A stretch of 53,032 bases of DNA from an uncultured Flavobacteriales bacterium (GCA_937973685.1 CALJKJ010000061.1:1-53032); one strand, 5' to 3'. Positions 24,576 to 34,834 are shown, numbered from the stretch's first letter. Numbers and translations are program-made. Notes: generated by a model not told the origin, from the letters alone.

Positions 24576-26771
24576 ATGAAATTTGTAGTTTCCTTATTCT
24601 TTTTTTGTTGTTCATTTTTGAGCTTGGCGCAAGAGTCAATTGAACCAATACGTTCAACACATAGAAAACCGTACAAGCAAGTTGTAAAGTCGACTACTAC
24701 AATCGATAGTTCCTTTATTTATTCGTTTGACACCTTGTCATTGCCAATCTTTGACGACTTTTCATCGGCTAAATTTCAATTGAAAAACGCACAACCAGGT
24801 GATCCAAATGTTACGGAACAAGTATTTTTTCGGTTGACGGACTTAGCAAATGTGCCATTGGCAACAAATGTTGTATATACATCAGCAGCGACAAAAATAA
24901 AAACAACACAAAACGGAGCTACTGTCGAAACTACATTGCCTGCTATTCCAATTAAAGTAGCAGATTTCAGTTCCTTCCCAGTACAATACACAACTGTAAA
25001 TGCATATCCTCCGTACTACATTTTTGACACGTTAGATTTTGTAAATGAACCGGATACCGTTTATATAAATTCACCTGAATACACACAGGCGACTGCACGC
25101 GTGTTTTTTGCACAAGTAGGCAATCCGCAAGCAATTTGGGTGGACGATTTTGCTTATCACAATTATACACACGCAGTCAATCCTTGGTCGCTTGGTGTAG
25201 TAACATTTGATGGCTTAGACGAACATGGTTTTCCATATAATTTTGGATCGACAACTTCCGGATCAGCAGATGTATTGACGTCAAAAGCTATTGATTTATC
25301 TGGATATCTTCCAAACGATTCTATTTATTTGAGTTTCCTTGTTCAACCGAAAGGATTCGGAGATGAACCAGAAGTTACCGATTCAATTGTGCTTGAGTTT
25401 TATGATGCAGCGCTAGATTCGTGGGAATTAATTTGGCGGATGAAAGGTGGACCACTTTCTGATTTTAAAGTCGGTCATGTTAAAATCACTCAATCAGATT
25501 ATTTGACTTCTGGATTTAAATTCCGTTTCCGAAACATTGGCGGATTATCAGGCATGTTGGATGAATTTCATTTGGATTATGTCCATTTAAGATCTGGAAG
25601 CGGTTACCAAGACACGTTGTTCAAGGATTTCGCTTTTGTTTATCCGATAAATACGCTATTAAAAGATTACACGCAAGTCCCATGGGATCATTGGGTGAAT
25701 AGTCCAACTCACATGACTGACTCAGCTATGATAACCGTTAGAAATGGTTCCAATATCGCTGAAAATAATTTGAATGGATCTGTTGCAATCAAACATGCGG
25801 GTACTGTCGAAGGGTCATTTAATTTAATCGGACAAACGTTATCCGGCGGTCAAGCAAACTATGCGCCGCGTACTGTTTATACTTCGTTTCACGACTTTAA
25901 ATCTGGCTATGCCTATTCTGTTACACCAGGATTAGAAGAAAAAACATTCGAAATCATCGGTTCAGCGAGTTCACAATTCCCCAATTTTGCTAAAAACGAT
26001 TCTACTTTTTCTTCACAATATTTTGGAAACGAATATGCTTACGATGATGGATCGGCAGAAGCAGCTTACGGTATTACTGGAAGTCAGGCACGTTTAGCTT
26101 ATAAATTCATTCCCTATGAAGCAGATACCCTAGTGGGTGTAAATATTCATTTTGTACCATCAGTGAATGACGTATCAAACAAATTGTTTTTGTTGACTGT
26201 TTGGTCGGATAATAACGGGCAACCTGGAAATGTATTATACCAAGATGAATTCTTTTTTCCACGTACACCAAACTACGAAGACGATCGCGGGATTTTCACA
26301 CCTTACTATTTAAACGACACGGTTCTTTCATTAATGCAAGCACCATTTTATGTAGGTTTTCGACAAATTGATGCAGATAGATTGAACGTTGGTTTTGATA
26401 GAAATACAGATAATTCAAGCAATACCTTTTATTCCTTAAACGGAGGTGTTTCATGGTTGACATCAACGATACAAGGTAGCATGATGATGCGTCCAATTTT
26501 TTCAACTGCTGGCAATGCAGATTTAGGATTAATCGAAGTGAGCGAATTGAATTGGACCGTTTACCCGAATCCCACTTCTGGAAACATTACAATTGGTTGG
26601 AATCAATCAACTCCTTTTCCCGGAGGGCAATTGCAAGACATGAATGGTCGCGTATTAAAAGTGCTCGAAGAAAATGAAACATCTTTCGATTTAACTGATT
26701 TTCCAGCAGGATGTTATTTTGTCAAATTAGCAAGCGGATATCCATCAATTAAAAAAATCACCAAACTATAA
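24576..26771 (+). CDS. Large secreted protein with T9SS type A sorting domain
   Basis: The 731-residue protein has a signal peptide (FVVSLFFFCCSFLSLAQ) and a C-terminal T9SS sorting domain (from NWTVYPNPTSGNITIGW, about residues 655-731). The long middle is beta-rich with many Asp, Tyr and Phe residues and no domain I recognise; SIVLEFYDAALDSWELIWRM looks like a jelly-roll strand pair. It begins 8 bp after the PASTA gene, and its stop directly abuts the rluD start, so it is part of that transcript. Function unknown. Confidence 0.82.
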   Translation: MKFVVSLFFFCCSFLSLAQESIEPIRSTHRKPYKQVVKSTTTIDSSFIYSFDTLSLPIFDDFSSAKFQLKNAQPGDPNVTEQVFFRLTDLANVPLATNVVYTSAATKIKTTQNGATVETTLPAIPIKVADFSSFPVQYTTVNAYPPYYIFDTLDFVNEPDTVYINSPEYTQATARVFFAQVGNPQAIWVDDFAYHNYTHAVNPWSLGVVTFDGLDEHGFPYNFGSTTSGSADVLTSKAIDLSGYLPNDSIYLSFLVQPKGFGDEPEVTDSIVLEFYDAALDSWELIWRMKGGPLSDFKVGHVKITQSDYLTSGFKFRFRNIGGLSGMLDEFHLDYVHLRSGSGYQDTLFKDFAFVYPINTLLKDYTQVPWDHWVNSPTHMTDSAMITVRNGSNIAENNLNGSVAIKHAGTVEGSFNLIGQTLSGGQANYAPRTVYTSFHDFKSGYAYSVTPGLEEKTFEIIGSASSQFPNFAKNDSTFSSQYFGNEYAYDDGSAEAAYGITGSQARLAYKFIPYEADTLVGVNIHFVPSVNDVSNKLFLLTVWSDNNGQPGNVLYQDEFFFPRTPNYEDDRGIFTPYYLNDTVLSLMQAPFYVGFRQIDADRLNVGFDRNTDNSSNTFYSLNGGVSWLTSTIQGSMMMRPIFSTAGNADLGLIEVSELNWTVYPNPTSGNITIGWNQSTPFPGGQLQDMNGRVLKVLEENETSFDLTDFPAGCYFVKLASGYPSIKKITKL

Positions 26772-27797
26772 ATGAGCGAAGAAATTCAAGAAGTTGATCA
26801 AGAAGAAGAATTATTTGAACATTACCGTTTCAAAGCAGATCCCGGCCAAGAGTCGCTTCGAATTGATAAGTATTTGTTGGATAGAATGCCCAATACTTCC
26901 CGAAACAAAATTCAAGTTGCGGCAAAAAATGGGAATATTCAGGTAAACGGTATTGCTGTTAAACCTAATTACAAAGTAAAACCGCTAGATGAGGTAGCGA
27001 TTGTATTGCCATATCCTGTTCGAGAAATTGAATTGATTCCTCAAGATATTCCAATCGATATTGTTTACGAAGACGAAGAATTGGTAGTTGTAAACAAACC
27101 AGCAAACATGGTGGTTCATCCAGGTTATGGTAATTACAAGGGAACGCTAGTAAATGCCTTGGTTTTTCATTTTGACAATTTACCACAACGCATTCACGAT
27201 TATTTTGGACGACCTGGTTTGGTGCACCGCTTGGACAAGCACACAACAGGAATTATGGTAGTTGCCAAAACGGAAAACACACTTACGAAGTTAGCTAAGC
27301 AATTTTATGACCGAACGACAGAAAGACGTTATCATGCGTTAGTTTGGGGCGATTTGGAGGAAGACGTTCGCATTGAAGGTAATTTAGGTAGATCACTCAG
27401 TAACCGAAAAGTGATGACAGTTTTTCCCGATGGCGAACATGGTAAGCATGCTGTGACGCATGTTAAAGTTATCAAACGATATGGACTAGTTACCTTGATT
27501 GAGTGTAAATTAGAAACTGGAAGAACGCACCAAATCCGCACACATTTGAAATGGATTGGTCATCCGTTATTTCATGATTTGGAATATGGAGGCGATACAA
27601 TTGTAAAAGGAACGACAAGTGCTCCGTACAAGCAATTTATTTCAAACTGTTTTGATTTGTTACCTGGACAAGCACTGCACGCAAAATCACTTGGCTTTCA
27701 ACACCCTACAAAAAACGAGTGGATGCAATTTGATTCAGATTTACCAAGTGGTTTCCAACAAGTCTTAACAAAATGGGACAGGTATACTGCTGATTAA
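26772..27797 (+). CDS. rluD: 23S rRNA pseudouridine synthase, RluD family
   Basis: The 341-residue protein has an S4 RNA-binding domain (about 30-90) and a RluA-type catalytic domain with the signature HRLDKHTTG at residues 152-160 (catalytic Asp155), plus the TGRTHQIRTH block. RluD modifies helix 69 of 23S rRNA. Its ATG follows the previous stop with no gap, so translation is probably coupled. RluA/RluC relatives share the signature, so the precise target is inferred. Confidence 0.88.
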   Translation: MSEEIQEVDQEEELFEHYRFKADPGQESLRIDKYLLDRMPNTSRNKIQVAAKNGNIQVNGIAVKPNYKVKPLDEVAIVLPYPVREIELIPQDIPIDIVYEDEELVVVNKPANMVVHPGYGNYKGTLVNALVFHFDNLPQRIHDYFGRPGLVHRLDKHTTGIMVVAKTENTLTKLAKQFYDRTTERRYHALVWGDLEEDVRIEGNLGRSLSNRKVMTVFPDGEHGKHAVTHVKVIKRYGLVTLIECKLETGRTHQIRTHLKWIGHPLFHDLEYGGDTIVKGTTSAPYKQFISNCFDLLPGQALHAKSLGFQHPTKNEWMQFDSDLPSGFQQVLTKWDRYTAD

Positions 27798-27897
27798 AAA
27801 ATAACACATTTGTGAATATTTGTATTTTTTCAAGTGAAAACTATCATTTTTCATTTATTTAATTTAATTTCGGCTTTCATCTTGCACAAATAATTTG

Positions 27898-27915
27898 CTA
27901 CAAAATTCATTGTAG
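27898..27915. repeat. Small inverted repeat CTACAA-6nt-TTGTAG upstream of the PorE-like gene
   Basis: Perfect six-base arms lie about 55 bp before the ATG at 27970, in the 172-bp gap after rluD. The gap otherwise is AT-rich; no exact TAnnTTTG box was found on the plus strand. Possible operator; may be chance. Confidence 0.3.
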
Positions 27916-27969
27916 TATCGTTTTTTTTGTGTTTATTTGAAGTAATTTAACAAAAGATTGCACATTGCT

Positions 27970-30102
27970 ATGAACGTTAAAACTCTTATTTTATTAATTT
28001 CATTGAGTATTTCTGGAATTGTTTCAGCTCAATCGAAGTACATCAAAGACGCTAATTCTGAATTCAGAAGCGAAAATTATTTCAAAGCTGCAGAAAAATG
28101 CGCATTGGCATATTCCAAAATTCGCAGAAATGGAGGCGCTGCTATCGATGCAAAAGGTGACATGGCTTTTAAAACAGCTGAGTCTTTTCGCTTTTTAGAA
28201 GATTTTAAACAAGCGAATGAATGGTACCAACGTGCTATTTTGTTGAAATATCAAAACAAAGAACCATTGGTTTTATTATACAACGCTGATATGTTGTTGA
28301 TCATGGGTGATTTGAAAAAAGCTGCTGAATACTACAAAGAATACAAAGAGTTAGTTCCTACTGACACACGTGCGGACATGGGTATCAAGTCATGTGAAAT
28401 ACGTGAAGATTTTGTGGACAATAGAACACCCCATACGGTTACTAATTTGACTCAATTGAACAAAGATGGTTACGATATGTCTCCAACTTTTGTAGACAAA
28501 AAAGGATCAGTCATTGCTTTTTCATCATCTCGCGAGGGTGTTGTTGGAAAAGATAAAGACCAAAGAACTGGTGATTTGTACATGGATATTTTTGTTTCTG
28601 AGATTGACAAAAAAGGAAATTTCACGCAAGTGAAACCAATCGAAGGCGAAGGAATTAATACAGAAAATAACGAAGGTACAGTTTGTATAGACGGACGTGC
28701 TAAAACAATGTTTTTCACGCGTTGTCCGCATGTCAAAAAACAAAACTTAGGATGTGATATTTGGATGTCTGAAGCTGGTTCTAAAGGTTGGGAAGCTCCT
28801 AAGAAATTAGAATTGAAAGATAATGACACTGTTTCTGTCGGTCACCCATGTATTTCAGATGATGGTAAATTTTTAATTTTCGCATCAGACATGCCAGGTG
28901 GAGTTGGAGGCCGCGATTTGTGGTACACAACTTATGATAGAAAAAAAGACGCTTGGACAAAACCACAAAACTTGGGTCCAGAAATCAATACGCCTGGAGA
29001 TGAATTGTTTCCAACATTTGCAATGAATGGTGATTTAATTTATTCTTCAAATGGTTTTGCTGGATTAGGAGGTTTGGATTTGTTTAGAGCAGCGAAAGTT
29101 GGAGCAGACAACAGATGGGAAAATCCAACAAACATGGGTTCTCCGTTAAATTCAGAGAGTCATGACTATGCATTGATTGAGCAAACTGACCGTAAAGGTT
29201 ATTTTACTTCTGAAAGAACAGGTGGAACAGGAAACAATGTGAAGCCAGACTTATATATGTATGAATTGCCTCCAAACATTTTCTCGTTAACTGTTAATGT
29301 TTATGATAATTCAGATAATAAACGAAGAACTAAAATTGAGGGAGTTAAAGTTGTTGTTACATCTAAAAAAGGTGAGAAATGGGAGGGAATCACAGCTAAA
29401 AATGGTTCTGTTTCATGGGATAAAAAACCAAATGGAGATCGTTATATCAATGAAAACTCTTCGTACAAAATCATGATTTCTAAACCGAAATACCTTGAAG
29501 ATAAAAAAGGTGCGGAGTTAACAACAGAAGGTGTAACGTACAATCAAAACTTTATCATTGATATGGGGCTTTACCCTGATCGTCCAATCAAATTACCGGA
29601 AGTACGTTACCCAACTGCTCAATGGTCGTTTGTAGTCGATTCAACTATCAACTCTTTGGATTCATTAGCTGTTGTTTATTCAATGTTTGAGCAAAATCCT
29701 GGCTTAGTTATTGAATTAAGTTCACATACCGATTCAAGAGGGCCAGATGTTTCTAATCAAGTGCTTTCAGAAAATCGTGCGAAAGCTTGTTACAAATACT
29801 TGGTAGAAGAGAAAGGTGTTGATCCAAGAAGAATTGTACCAGTTGGTAAAGGTGAAAAAGAGCCTCGTAAAATGTATTTGAAAGATGGTAAATACTTCGA
29901 AAAAGCAACGGAAGGTGCAACGGAAGTAGTATTAACAGAAGCATACATCAATACTTTTAAAGCTGATGCAGCAAAATACAACATGTTACTACAATTGAAT
30001 CGCCGTACGGAAGCAAAAATTCTATCGTTAGAATTTGACCCAACAACGGCTCCAGCTTCAAATCCAGAATATTTGAAGTTCAAAGCAGTACCAACTAATT
30101 AA
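27970..30102 (+). CDS. OmpA-family protein with TPR and WD40-like propeller, PorE-like
   Basis: The ATG at 27970 gives MNVKTLILLISLSISG, a clean signal peptide; an upstream TTG at 27958 is unlikely. Domain order: TPR-like helices (about 25-140), PD40/WD40-like propeller (about 155-430, repeats such as GRDLWYTTYD and GLGGLDLFRA), a carboxypeptidase-regulatory-like domain (about 445-515) and an OmpA C-terminal peptidoglycan-binding domain (about 550-690; SSHTDSRG, SENRAKAC, NRRTEAKI). This is the order described for PorE, the T9SS component that anchors the machine to peptidoglycan. Several paralogues with the same order exist in Bacteroidota genomes, so a T9SS role is likely rather than certain. 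A terminator follows. Confidence 0.82.
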   Translation: MNVKTLILLISLSISGIVSAQSKYIKDANSEFRSENYFKAAEKCALAYSKIRRNGGAAIDAKGDMAFKTAESFRFLEDFKQANEWYQRAILLKYQNKEPLVLLYNADMLLIMGDLKKAAEYYKEYKELVPTDTRADMGIKSCEIREDFVDNRTPHTVTNLTQLNKDGYDMSPTFVDKKGSVIAFSSSREGVVGKDKDQRTGDLYMDIFVSEIDKKGNFTQVKPIEGEGINTENNEGTVCIDGRAKTMFFTRCPHVKKQNLGCDIWMSEAGSKGWEAPKKLELKDNDTVSVGHPCISDDGKFLIFASDMPGGVGGRDLWYTTYDRKKDAWTKPQNLGPEINTPGDELFPTFAMNGDLIYSSNGFAGLGGLDLFRAAKVGADNRWENPTNMGSPLNSESHDYALIEQTDRKGYFTSERTGGTGNNVKPDLYMYELPPNIFSLTVNVYDNSDNKRRTKIEGVKVVVTSKKGEKWEGITAKNGSVSWDKKPNGDRYINENSSYKIMISKPKYLEDKKGAELTTEGVTYNQNFIIDMGLYPDRPIKLPEVRYPTAQWSFVVDSTINSLDSLAVVYSMFEQNPGLVIELSSHTDSRGPDVSNQVLSENRAKACYKYLVEEKGVDPRRIVPVGKGEKEPRKMYLKDGKYFEKATEGATEVVLTEAYINTFKADAAKYNMLLQLNRRTEAKILSLEFDPTTAPASNPEYLKFKAVPTN

Positions 30103-30118
30103 TAGTATATTCTAAAAG

Positions 30119-30147
30119 AAAGCCCATCAACTGATGGGCTTTTTTTA
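30119..30147 (+). terminator. Rho-independent terminator after the PorE-like gene
   Basis: Ten-base arms AAAGCCCATC and GATGGGCTTT enclose the loop AACT and are followed by a run of T. It starts 16 bases after the stop codon. Confidence 0.92.
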
Positions 30148-30176
30148 TTCCATTTTTTTTGGTCGCTTGAAATTGT

Positions 30177-30184
30177 TACTTTTG
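30177..30184 (+). promoter_or_regulatory. -7 box TACTTTTG for purM
   Basis: Exact TAnnTTTG, 16 nt before the purM ATG and just after a terminator. A TTTG at 30158-30161 is only 15 nt upstream, shorter than the usual spacer. Confidence 0.5.
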
Positions 30185-30200
30185 CCCTTTCATTTACATT

Positions 30201-31367
30201 ATGTCTGATATTCGCTATAATTTAAGAGGAGTTTCCGCAGGAAAAGAGGAAGTCCATAACGCTATTAAAAATGTTGATAAAGGATTATTCCCGCAAGCAT
30301 TTTGTAAAATCGTTCCAGATTTCTTAACCGGCGATCCTGATTATTGTGTTGTTATGCACGCAGATGGTGCTGGAACAAAGTCCTCTTTGGCGTACATGTA
30401 TTGGAAAGAAACAGGTGATGTGAGTGTTTGGAAAGGAATTGCGCAAGATGCTTTGATCATGAATATCGACGATTTATTGTGCGTTGGAGCAACAGAAAAC
30501 ATCTTACTCTCATCGACAATTGGACGCAATAAAAATTTAATCACTGGTGAGGTAATTGCTGCGATTATTAATGGCACAGAAGAATTACTTGCTACCTTGA
30601 GAGAGCAGGGAATCGGTATACATTCAACAGGTGGAGAAACAGCAGATGTTGGCGATCTTGTTCGTACGATAATTGTTGATTCAACTGTTGTTTGTCGCAT
30701 GAAACGTTCCGATGTCATTTCAAATCATACCATTCAAGCTGGAGATGTAGTTGTCGGTTTAGCTTCTTTTGGACAAGCAACTTACGAAGATGCTTACAAT
30801 GGCGGAATGGGTTCGAATGGATTAACTTCAGCTCGTCATGATGTGTTTTCTAAAGTATTAGCTGAGAAATATCCTGAAAGTTTTGATGCGGCCGTTCCAT
30901 CTGAATTGGTTTATTCTGGAAGCAAACGTTTAACAGATGAAGTTGTAGGTGTTCCTTTGAACGCTGGGCAGTTAGTTTTATCGCCAACAAGAACATATGC
31001 ACCTGTTATCAAGGCTATCTTAGATAAACACCGTTCTGAGGTACATGGAATGGTACATTGCTCTGGCGGTGCGCAAACAAAAGTGTTGCATTTCGTAGAA
31101 AATGTGCATATAATAAAAGATAATTTATTTCCAATTCCACCGCTTTTCAACATGATTCAAGAAGAATCAGGAACCGATTGGAAAGAAATGTACAAAGTCT
31201 TTAATATGGGACACCGAATGGAAATTTACCTAGCTCCTGAAAATGCTCAAGCGATAATCGATATCAGTAAATCATTTGGTATTGAAGCGCAAATCATTGG
31301 TCGTGTTGAAGCGCATGATGGAAAACAAGTAACAATTGCATCCGAAGCAGGAACATTTATTTACTAA
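30201..31367 (+). CDS. purM: Phosphoribosylformylglycinamidine cyclo-ligase (AIR synthetase)
   Basis: Closes the imidazole ring in de novo purine synthesis using ATP. The 388-residue protein belongs to the PurM/SelD fold: HADGAGTKSSLAY near residues 52-64, DALIMNIDDLLCVGA, GGETADVGDLV and the C-terminal GMVHCSGGAQTK and FNMGHRMEIY blocks. It is longer than E. coli PurM, as is usual in this phylum. prfA follows after 8 bp. Confidence 0.9.
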   Translation: MSDIRYNLRGVSAGKEEVHNAIKNVDKGLFPQAFCKIVPDFLTGDPDYCVVMHADGAGTKSSLAYMYWKETGDVSVWKGIAQDALIMNIDDLLCVGATENILLSSTIGRNKNLITGEVIAAIINGTEELLATLREQGIGIHSTGGETADVGDLVRTIIVDSTVVCRMKRSDVISNHTIQAGDVVVGLASFGQATYEDAYNGGMGSNGLTSARHDVFSKVLAEKYPESFDAAVPSELVYSGSKRLTDEVVGVPLNAGQLVLSPTRTYAPVIKAILDKHRSEVHGMVHCSGGAQTKVLHFVENVHIIKDNLFPIPPLFNMIQEESGTDWKEMYKVFNMGHRMEIYLAPENAQAIIDISKSFGIEAQIIGRVEAHDGKQVTIASEAGTFIY

Positions 31368-31375
31368 TCATTTTC

Positions 31376-32455
31376 ATGCAAGATTTACTAAATAAATTAG
31401 AGGCCATTCACTTTCGCTTTGTCGAAGTGGGCAAAATGATTACCGATCCTGAGATTATATCTGACATGGATAGGTATGTGAAATTGAACAAAGAATACCG
31501 CGATTTAGAAGAAGTTGATACGGCTTATAAAACGTATAAAAATATTTTAGACAACTTGAAAAGTGCACGTGCTTTATTGGAAATAGAAGTAGATCCAGAA
31601 ATGCGTGAAATGGCCAAGATGGAAATAGACGAGCTGGAACAAAAACGTCCAGCTATCGAGGAGGAAATAAAGATTTTATTGATTCCAAAAGATCCGGAAG
31701 ACGATAAAAATGCTATTCTTGAATTGCGCGCAGGAACAGGTGGCGATGAGGCCTGTATCTTTGTTGAGGATATCTTTAGAATGTACACCATGTACTTCAA
31801 AGAAGCAGGTTGGAAATATGAAATTATCAATTCCTCTGAAGGAAGTGTAAAAGGGTACAAAGAAATTTCGATGAGCATCGAAGGTGCAGGGATTTATGGA
31901 ATGTTGAAATTTGAATCGGGTGTTCACCGTGTACAACGTGTCCCAGAAACTGAATCACAAGGAAGGGTGCATACCTCTGCAATTACAGTCGCAGTTTTAC
32001 CTGAAGCAGAAGAAGTCGATTTTGAATTGGACATGAACGATGTGCGTAAAGACACATTTCGTGCATCAGGTGCTGGAGGTCAGCACATCAACAAAACAGA
32101 ATCTGCTATTCGACTAACCCATATTCCCACAGGAGTTGTTGTCGAATGTCAAGATGGTCGTTCCCAACATAAAAACTTGGAACAAGCAATTTCAGTATTA
32201 CGATCACGCTTGTACCAAGCAGAATTAGATCGTGTGCATCACGAACGAGCAGCACAACGAAAAACGTTGGTTTCAACTGGAGACCGCTCTGCAAAAATCC
32301 GCACTTACAACTATCCGCAAGGAAGAATTACCGATCACCGAATCAATAAAACAATGTACAATTTAAGTGCATTTATGAATGGCGATATTCAGGACATGAT
32401 CGATTCGTTAAAAATGGCCGAAAATGCAGAAAAAATGAAAGGAGAAGGAGTTTAA
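31376..32455 (+). CDS. prfA: Peptide chain release factor 1
   Basis: Reads UAA and UAG stop codons and triggers peptide release. The 359-residue protein has the codon-recognition tripeptide P-E-T (190-192, in RVPETESQGR) in the position of PxT, and the catalytic GGQ at residues 234-236 (ASGAGGQHINK). Length and the RITDHRINKT block agree with RF1, not RF2, and no programmed frameshift is seen. Confidence 0.95.
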   Translation: MQDLLNKLEAIHFRFVEVGKMITDPEIISDMDRYVKLNKEYRDLEEVDTAYKTYKNILDNLKSARALLEIEVDPEMREMAKMEIDELEQKRPAIEEEIKILLIPKDPEDDKNAILELRAGTGGDEACIFVEDIFRMYTMYFKEAGWKYEIINSSEGSVKGYKEISMSIEGAGIYGMLKFESGVHRVQRVPETESQGRVHTSAITVAVLPEAEEVDFELDMNDVRKDTFRASGAGGQHINKTESAIRLTHIPTGVVVECQDGRSQHKNLEQAISVLRSRLYQAELDRVHHERAAQRKTLVSTGDRSAKIRTYNYPQGRITDHRINKTMYNLSAFMNGDIQDMIDSLKMAENAEKMKGEGV

Positions 32456-32514
32456 TTTCTCTTGCAATTAAACTTTTTCTAATTTTACTTGTCTTAATAC
32501 TACAAAAACAAATT

Positions 32515-34833
32515 ATGCGCTTACTATTTATTATTTCACTGCTGTTTCATTTAACAGCATTTTCCCAACAAAACGCAACAATCAGTGGAACGGTTCGTGA
32601 AGCTGCAACAGGAGAGGAAGTAATTGGTGCTATAATTCGCGTAAAAAATAACAATATTGGCGTTGTTACTAATGAATACGGATTTTACTCGTTAACCTTG
32701 CCATTAGGAACTTATGTTATTTCTGTTCAGAATTATGATTTTATATCAATTGAACGCGAAATTAAATTGCAATCCAATCAACGCATCGATTTTCAATTAG
32801 AGGCAATGATTAATGAAACTTCGATTGACGAGGTCATCATTACAGGTGAACGAAAAGATCAAAATGTCAAAGACCCGATTATGGGTATGGAACGATTAGA
32901 TACAAAAGAAATTGCAAAAATACCTGTCATTTTTGGTGAGAAAGATTTATTAAAAACAATGCAACTGTTGCCAGGTGTTAAAAATGCTGGTGAGGGAAGT
33001 TCTGGATTTTATGTGCGGGGAGGTGGATCTGATCAAAACTTGGTTTTATTGGATGAAGCGCCTGTTTACAACGCATCCCACTTATTGGGTTTCTTTTCCA
33101 CGTTTAATTCGGATGCCATAAAAGATGCTGTTTTGTACAAAGGCAATCAATCCGCAAATTTTGGTGGAAGATTGTCGTCTGTGTTGGACATCAAAATGAA
33201 CGAAGGAAATAGTAAACGCTTCAATGTGAGTGGTGGATTGGGGTTGATATCTTCAAAATTGAATGTTGAAGGTCCGATTGTTAAAGACAAATCATCTTTT
33301 TTGATTTCTGGAAGAAGAACCTATGCTGATGTGTTCTTACAAGCTTCTGATCGTTTCAAAGACAACACTTTGTTTTTCTATGATTTGAATGCCAAATTAA
33401 ATTATCGTCTTTCTAAAAGAGACCGCTTATTTGTTTCTGGTTACTTTGGACGAGATAAATTAGGCTTGGGAGATGTTTTCGGTATTAGTTGGGGTAACAT
33501 TACCGGGACTGCTCGATGGAATCATATTGTAAACGACAAGTTATTTTCAAATACGTCCTTCATTTTCAGTAAATACGATTACAAAGTTTCCATCAATGGT
33601 GGTGATGTTTCCTTCGATATTACCTCTAAAATTCAAGATTTTAATTTGAAACAAGAGTTTCAATATTTCTTGAACAACAGAAACAAATTGCGTTATGGAG
33701 CAAATGTTATTCACCATGCAATAACGCCAGGACAAGTAAGTGCTAATGAAGCCTCAGGTATTAACGTCAAAAATTTAAAAGCAGCCGGGACAGTTGAAAG
33801 TGCGTTGTTTGTTATGAATGATTGGAACGTGAACGATAAGTTGACTGTAAATTATGGTCTTCGTGCGAGCGGATTAACAGTTTTGGGTAACGGAGATGAG
33901 TTTTACACGTATAATTCGGATGGTTCATTAGCGACTACAACAGTTTATGCATCAAATAAAGTGTTAAAAAACTATTTTTTCCTCGAACCAAGAGCGTCAT
34001 TTAGTTGGGAATACAAAAAATCTGCTTCGATAAAGGGTGCATATTCCCGCAACACACAAAACATTCAACAAGTTTCTAATTCAACTTCGGGTTCTCCAAC
34101 AGATGTTTGGCTTTCGACTAGTTTGAATACAAAACCAGGAATTTCTGATCAGATTGCAGTTGGCTGGTTTAAAAACTTCCACGAGAACACCTATGAATTG
34201 GCTATCGAATCCTATTACAAAGCAATGCAAAATCAATTGGATTACCGAAATGGAGCCAACCAACAAGCGAATGAAAAACTAGAAGGTGAATTGCTGAGTG
34301 GAATCGGTCGTGCTTATGGTTTGGAATTAATGTTCAAAAAGAAATCAGGTCGTTTTACTGGTTGGGTTTCGTATACGCTTTCACGAACAGAACGAAAAAT
34401 TGATGGCATAAATGATAACAAGTGGTACTTGGCAAAACAAGACAGAACTCATGACATCTCGATAGTAGGGATTTATGACATTACACCAAAATTATCGGTG
34501 AGTGCTTTGTTTGTTTTTTACACTGGAAACGCAATTACTTTCCCTTCTGGTAAATATGAGTTGGATGGTCAAACATATTTCATTTACACCGATAGAAATG
34601 GATACCGAATGCCCAATTATCACCGCTTGGATTTAGGTTTAACATGGATTCGTAAAAACACTGAGAAATATGAAAGTAGCTGGAATTTCTCTATTTATAA
34701 TGCCTATGCACGTGAAAATGCGTATTCGATTTCGTTCCGTACAAACGAGGACAATCCTGCAATTACAGAGGCTGTTCAAACGACACTTTTCAAAATAGTT
34801 CCAGCTATTACTTACAATTTTAAATTCAAATAA
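32515..34833 (+). CDS. TonB-dependent receptor with carboxypeptidase-regulatory-like domain
   Basis: The 772-residue outer-membrane protein has a signal peptide (LLFIISLLFHLTAFSQ), a CarboxypepD_reg-like domain (about 22-105; SGTVREAATGEEVIGA), a plug domain with GEGSSGFYVRGGGSDQNLVLLD split across about residues 160-182, and a beta-barrel to the end. It lacks the length and features of a full SusC. It is followed after one base by a DUF4249 lipoprotein, a recurring pair in Bacteroidota; the two probably cooperate in uptake. Substrate cannot be inferred. Confidence 0.88.
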   Translation: MRLLFIISLLFHLTAFSQQNATISGTVREAATGEEVIGAIIRVKNNNIGVVTNEYGFYSLTLPLGTYVISVQNYDFISIEREIKLQSNQRIDFQLEAMINETSIDEVIITGERKDQNVKDPIMGMERLDTKEIAKIPVIFGEKDLLKTMQLLPGVKNAGEGSSGFYVRGGGSDQNLVLLDEAPVYNASHLLGFFSTFNSDAIKDAVLYKGNQSANFGGRLSSVLDIKMNEGNSKRFNVSGGLGLISSKLNVEGPIVKDKSSFLISGRRTYADVFLQASDRFKDNTLFFYDLNAKLNYRLSKRDRLFVSGYFGRDKLGLGDVFGISWGNITGTARWNHIVNDKLFSNTSFIFSKYDYKVSINGGDVSFDITSKIQDFNLKQEFQYFLNNRNKLRYGANVIHHAITPGQVSANEASGINVKNLKAAGTVESALFVMNDWNVNDKLTVNYGLRASGLTVLGNGDEFYTYNSDGSLATTTVYASNKVLKNYFFLEPRASFSWEYKKSASIKGAYSRNTQNIQQVSNSTSGSPTDVWLSTSLNTKPGISDQIAVGWFKNFHENTYELAIESYYKAMQNQLDYRNGANQQANEKLEGELLSGIGRAYGLELMFKKKSGRFTGWVSYTLSRTERKIDGINDNKWYLAKQDRTHDISIVGIYDITPKLSVSALFVFYTGNAITFPSGKYELDGQTYFIYTDRNGYRMPNYHRLDLGLTWIRKNTEKYESSWNFSIYNAYARENAYSISFRTNEDNPAITEAVQTTLFKIVPAITYNFKFK

Positions 34834-34834
34834 G

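Noticed and set aside
28470..28829. Antisense reading frame of 119 codons in the PorE-like gene
   Set aside because: It is composition-driven, with no domain or start signal, and the sense gene is certain.
30341..30718. Antisense reading frame of 125 codons in purM
   Set aside because: It lies wholly within a clearly conserved gene and has no protein-like features.
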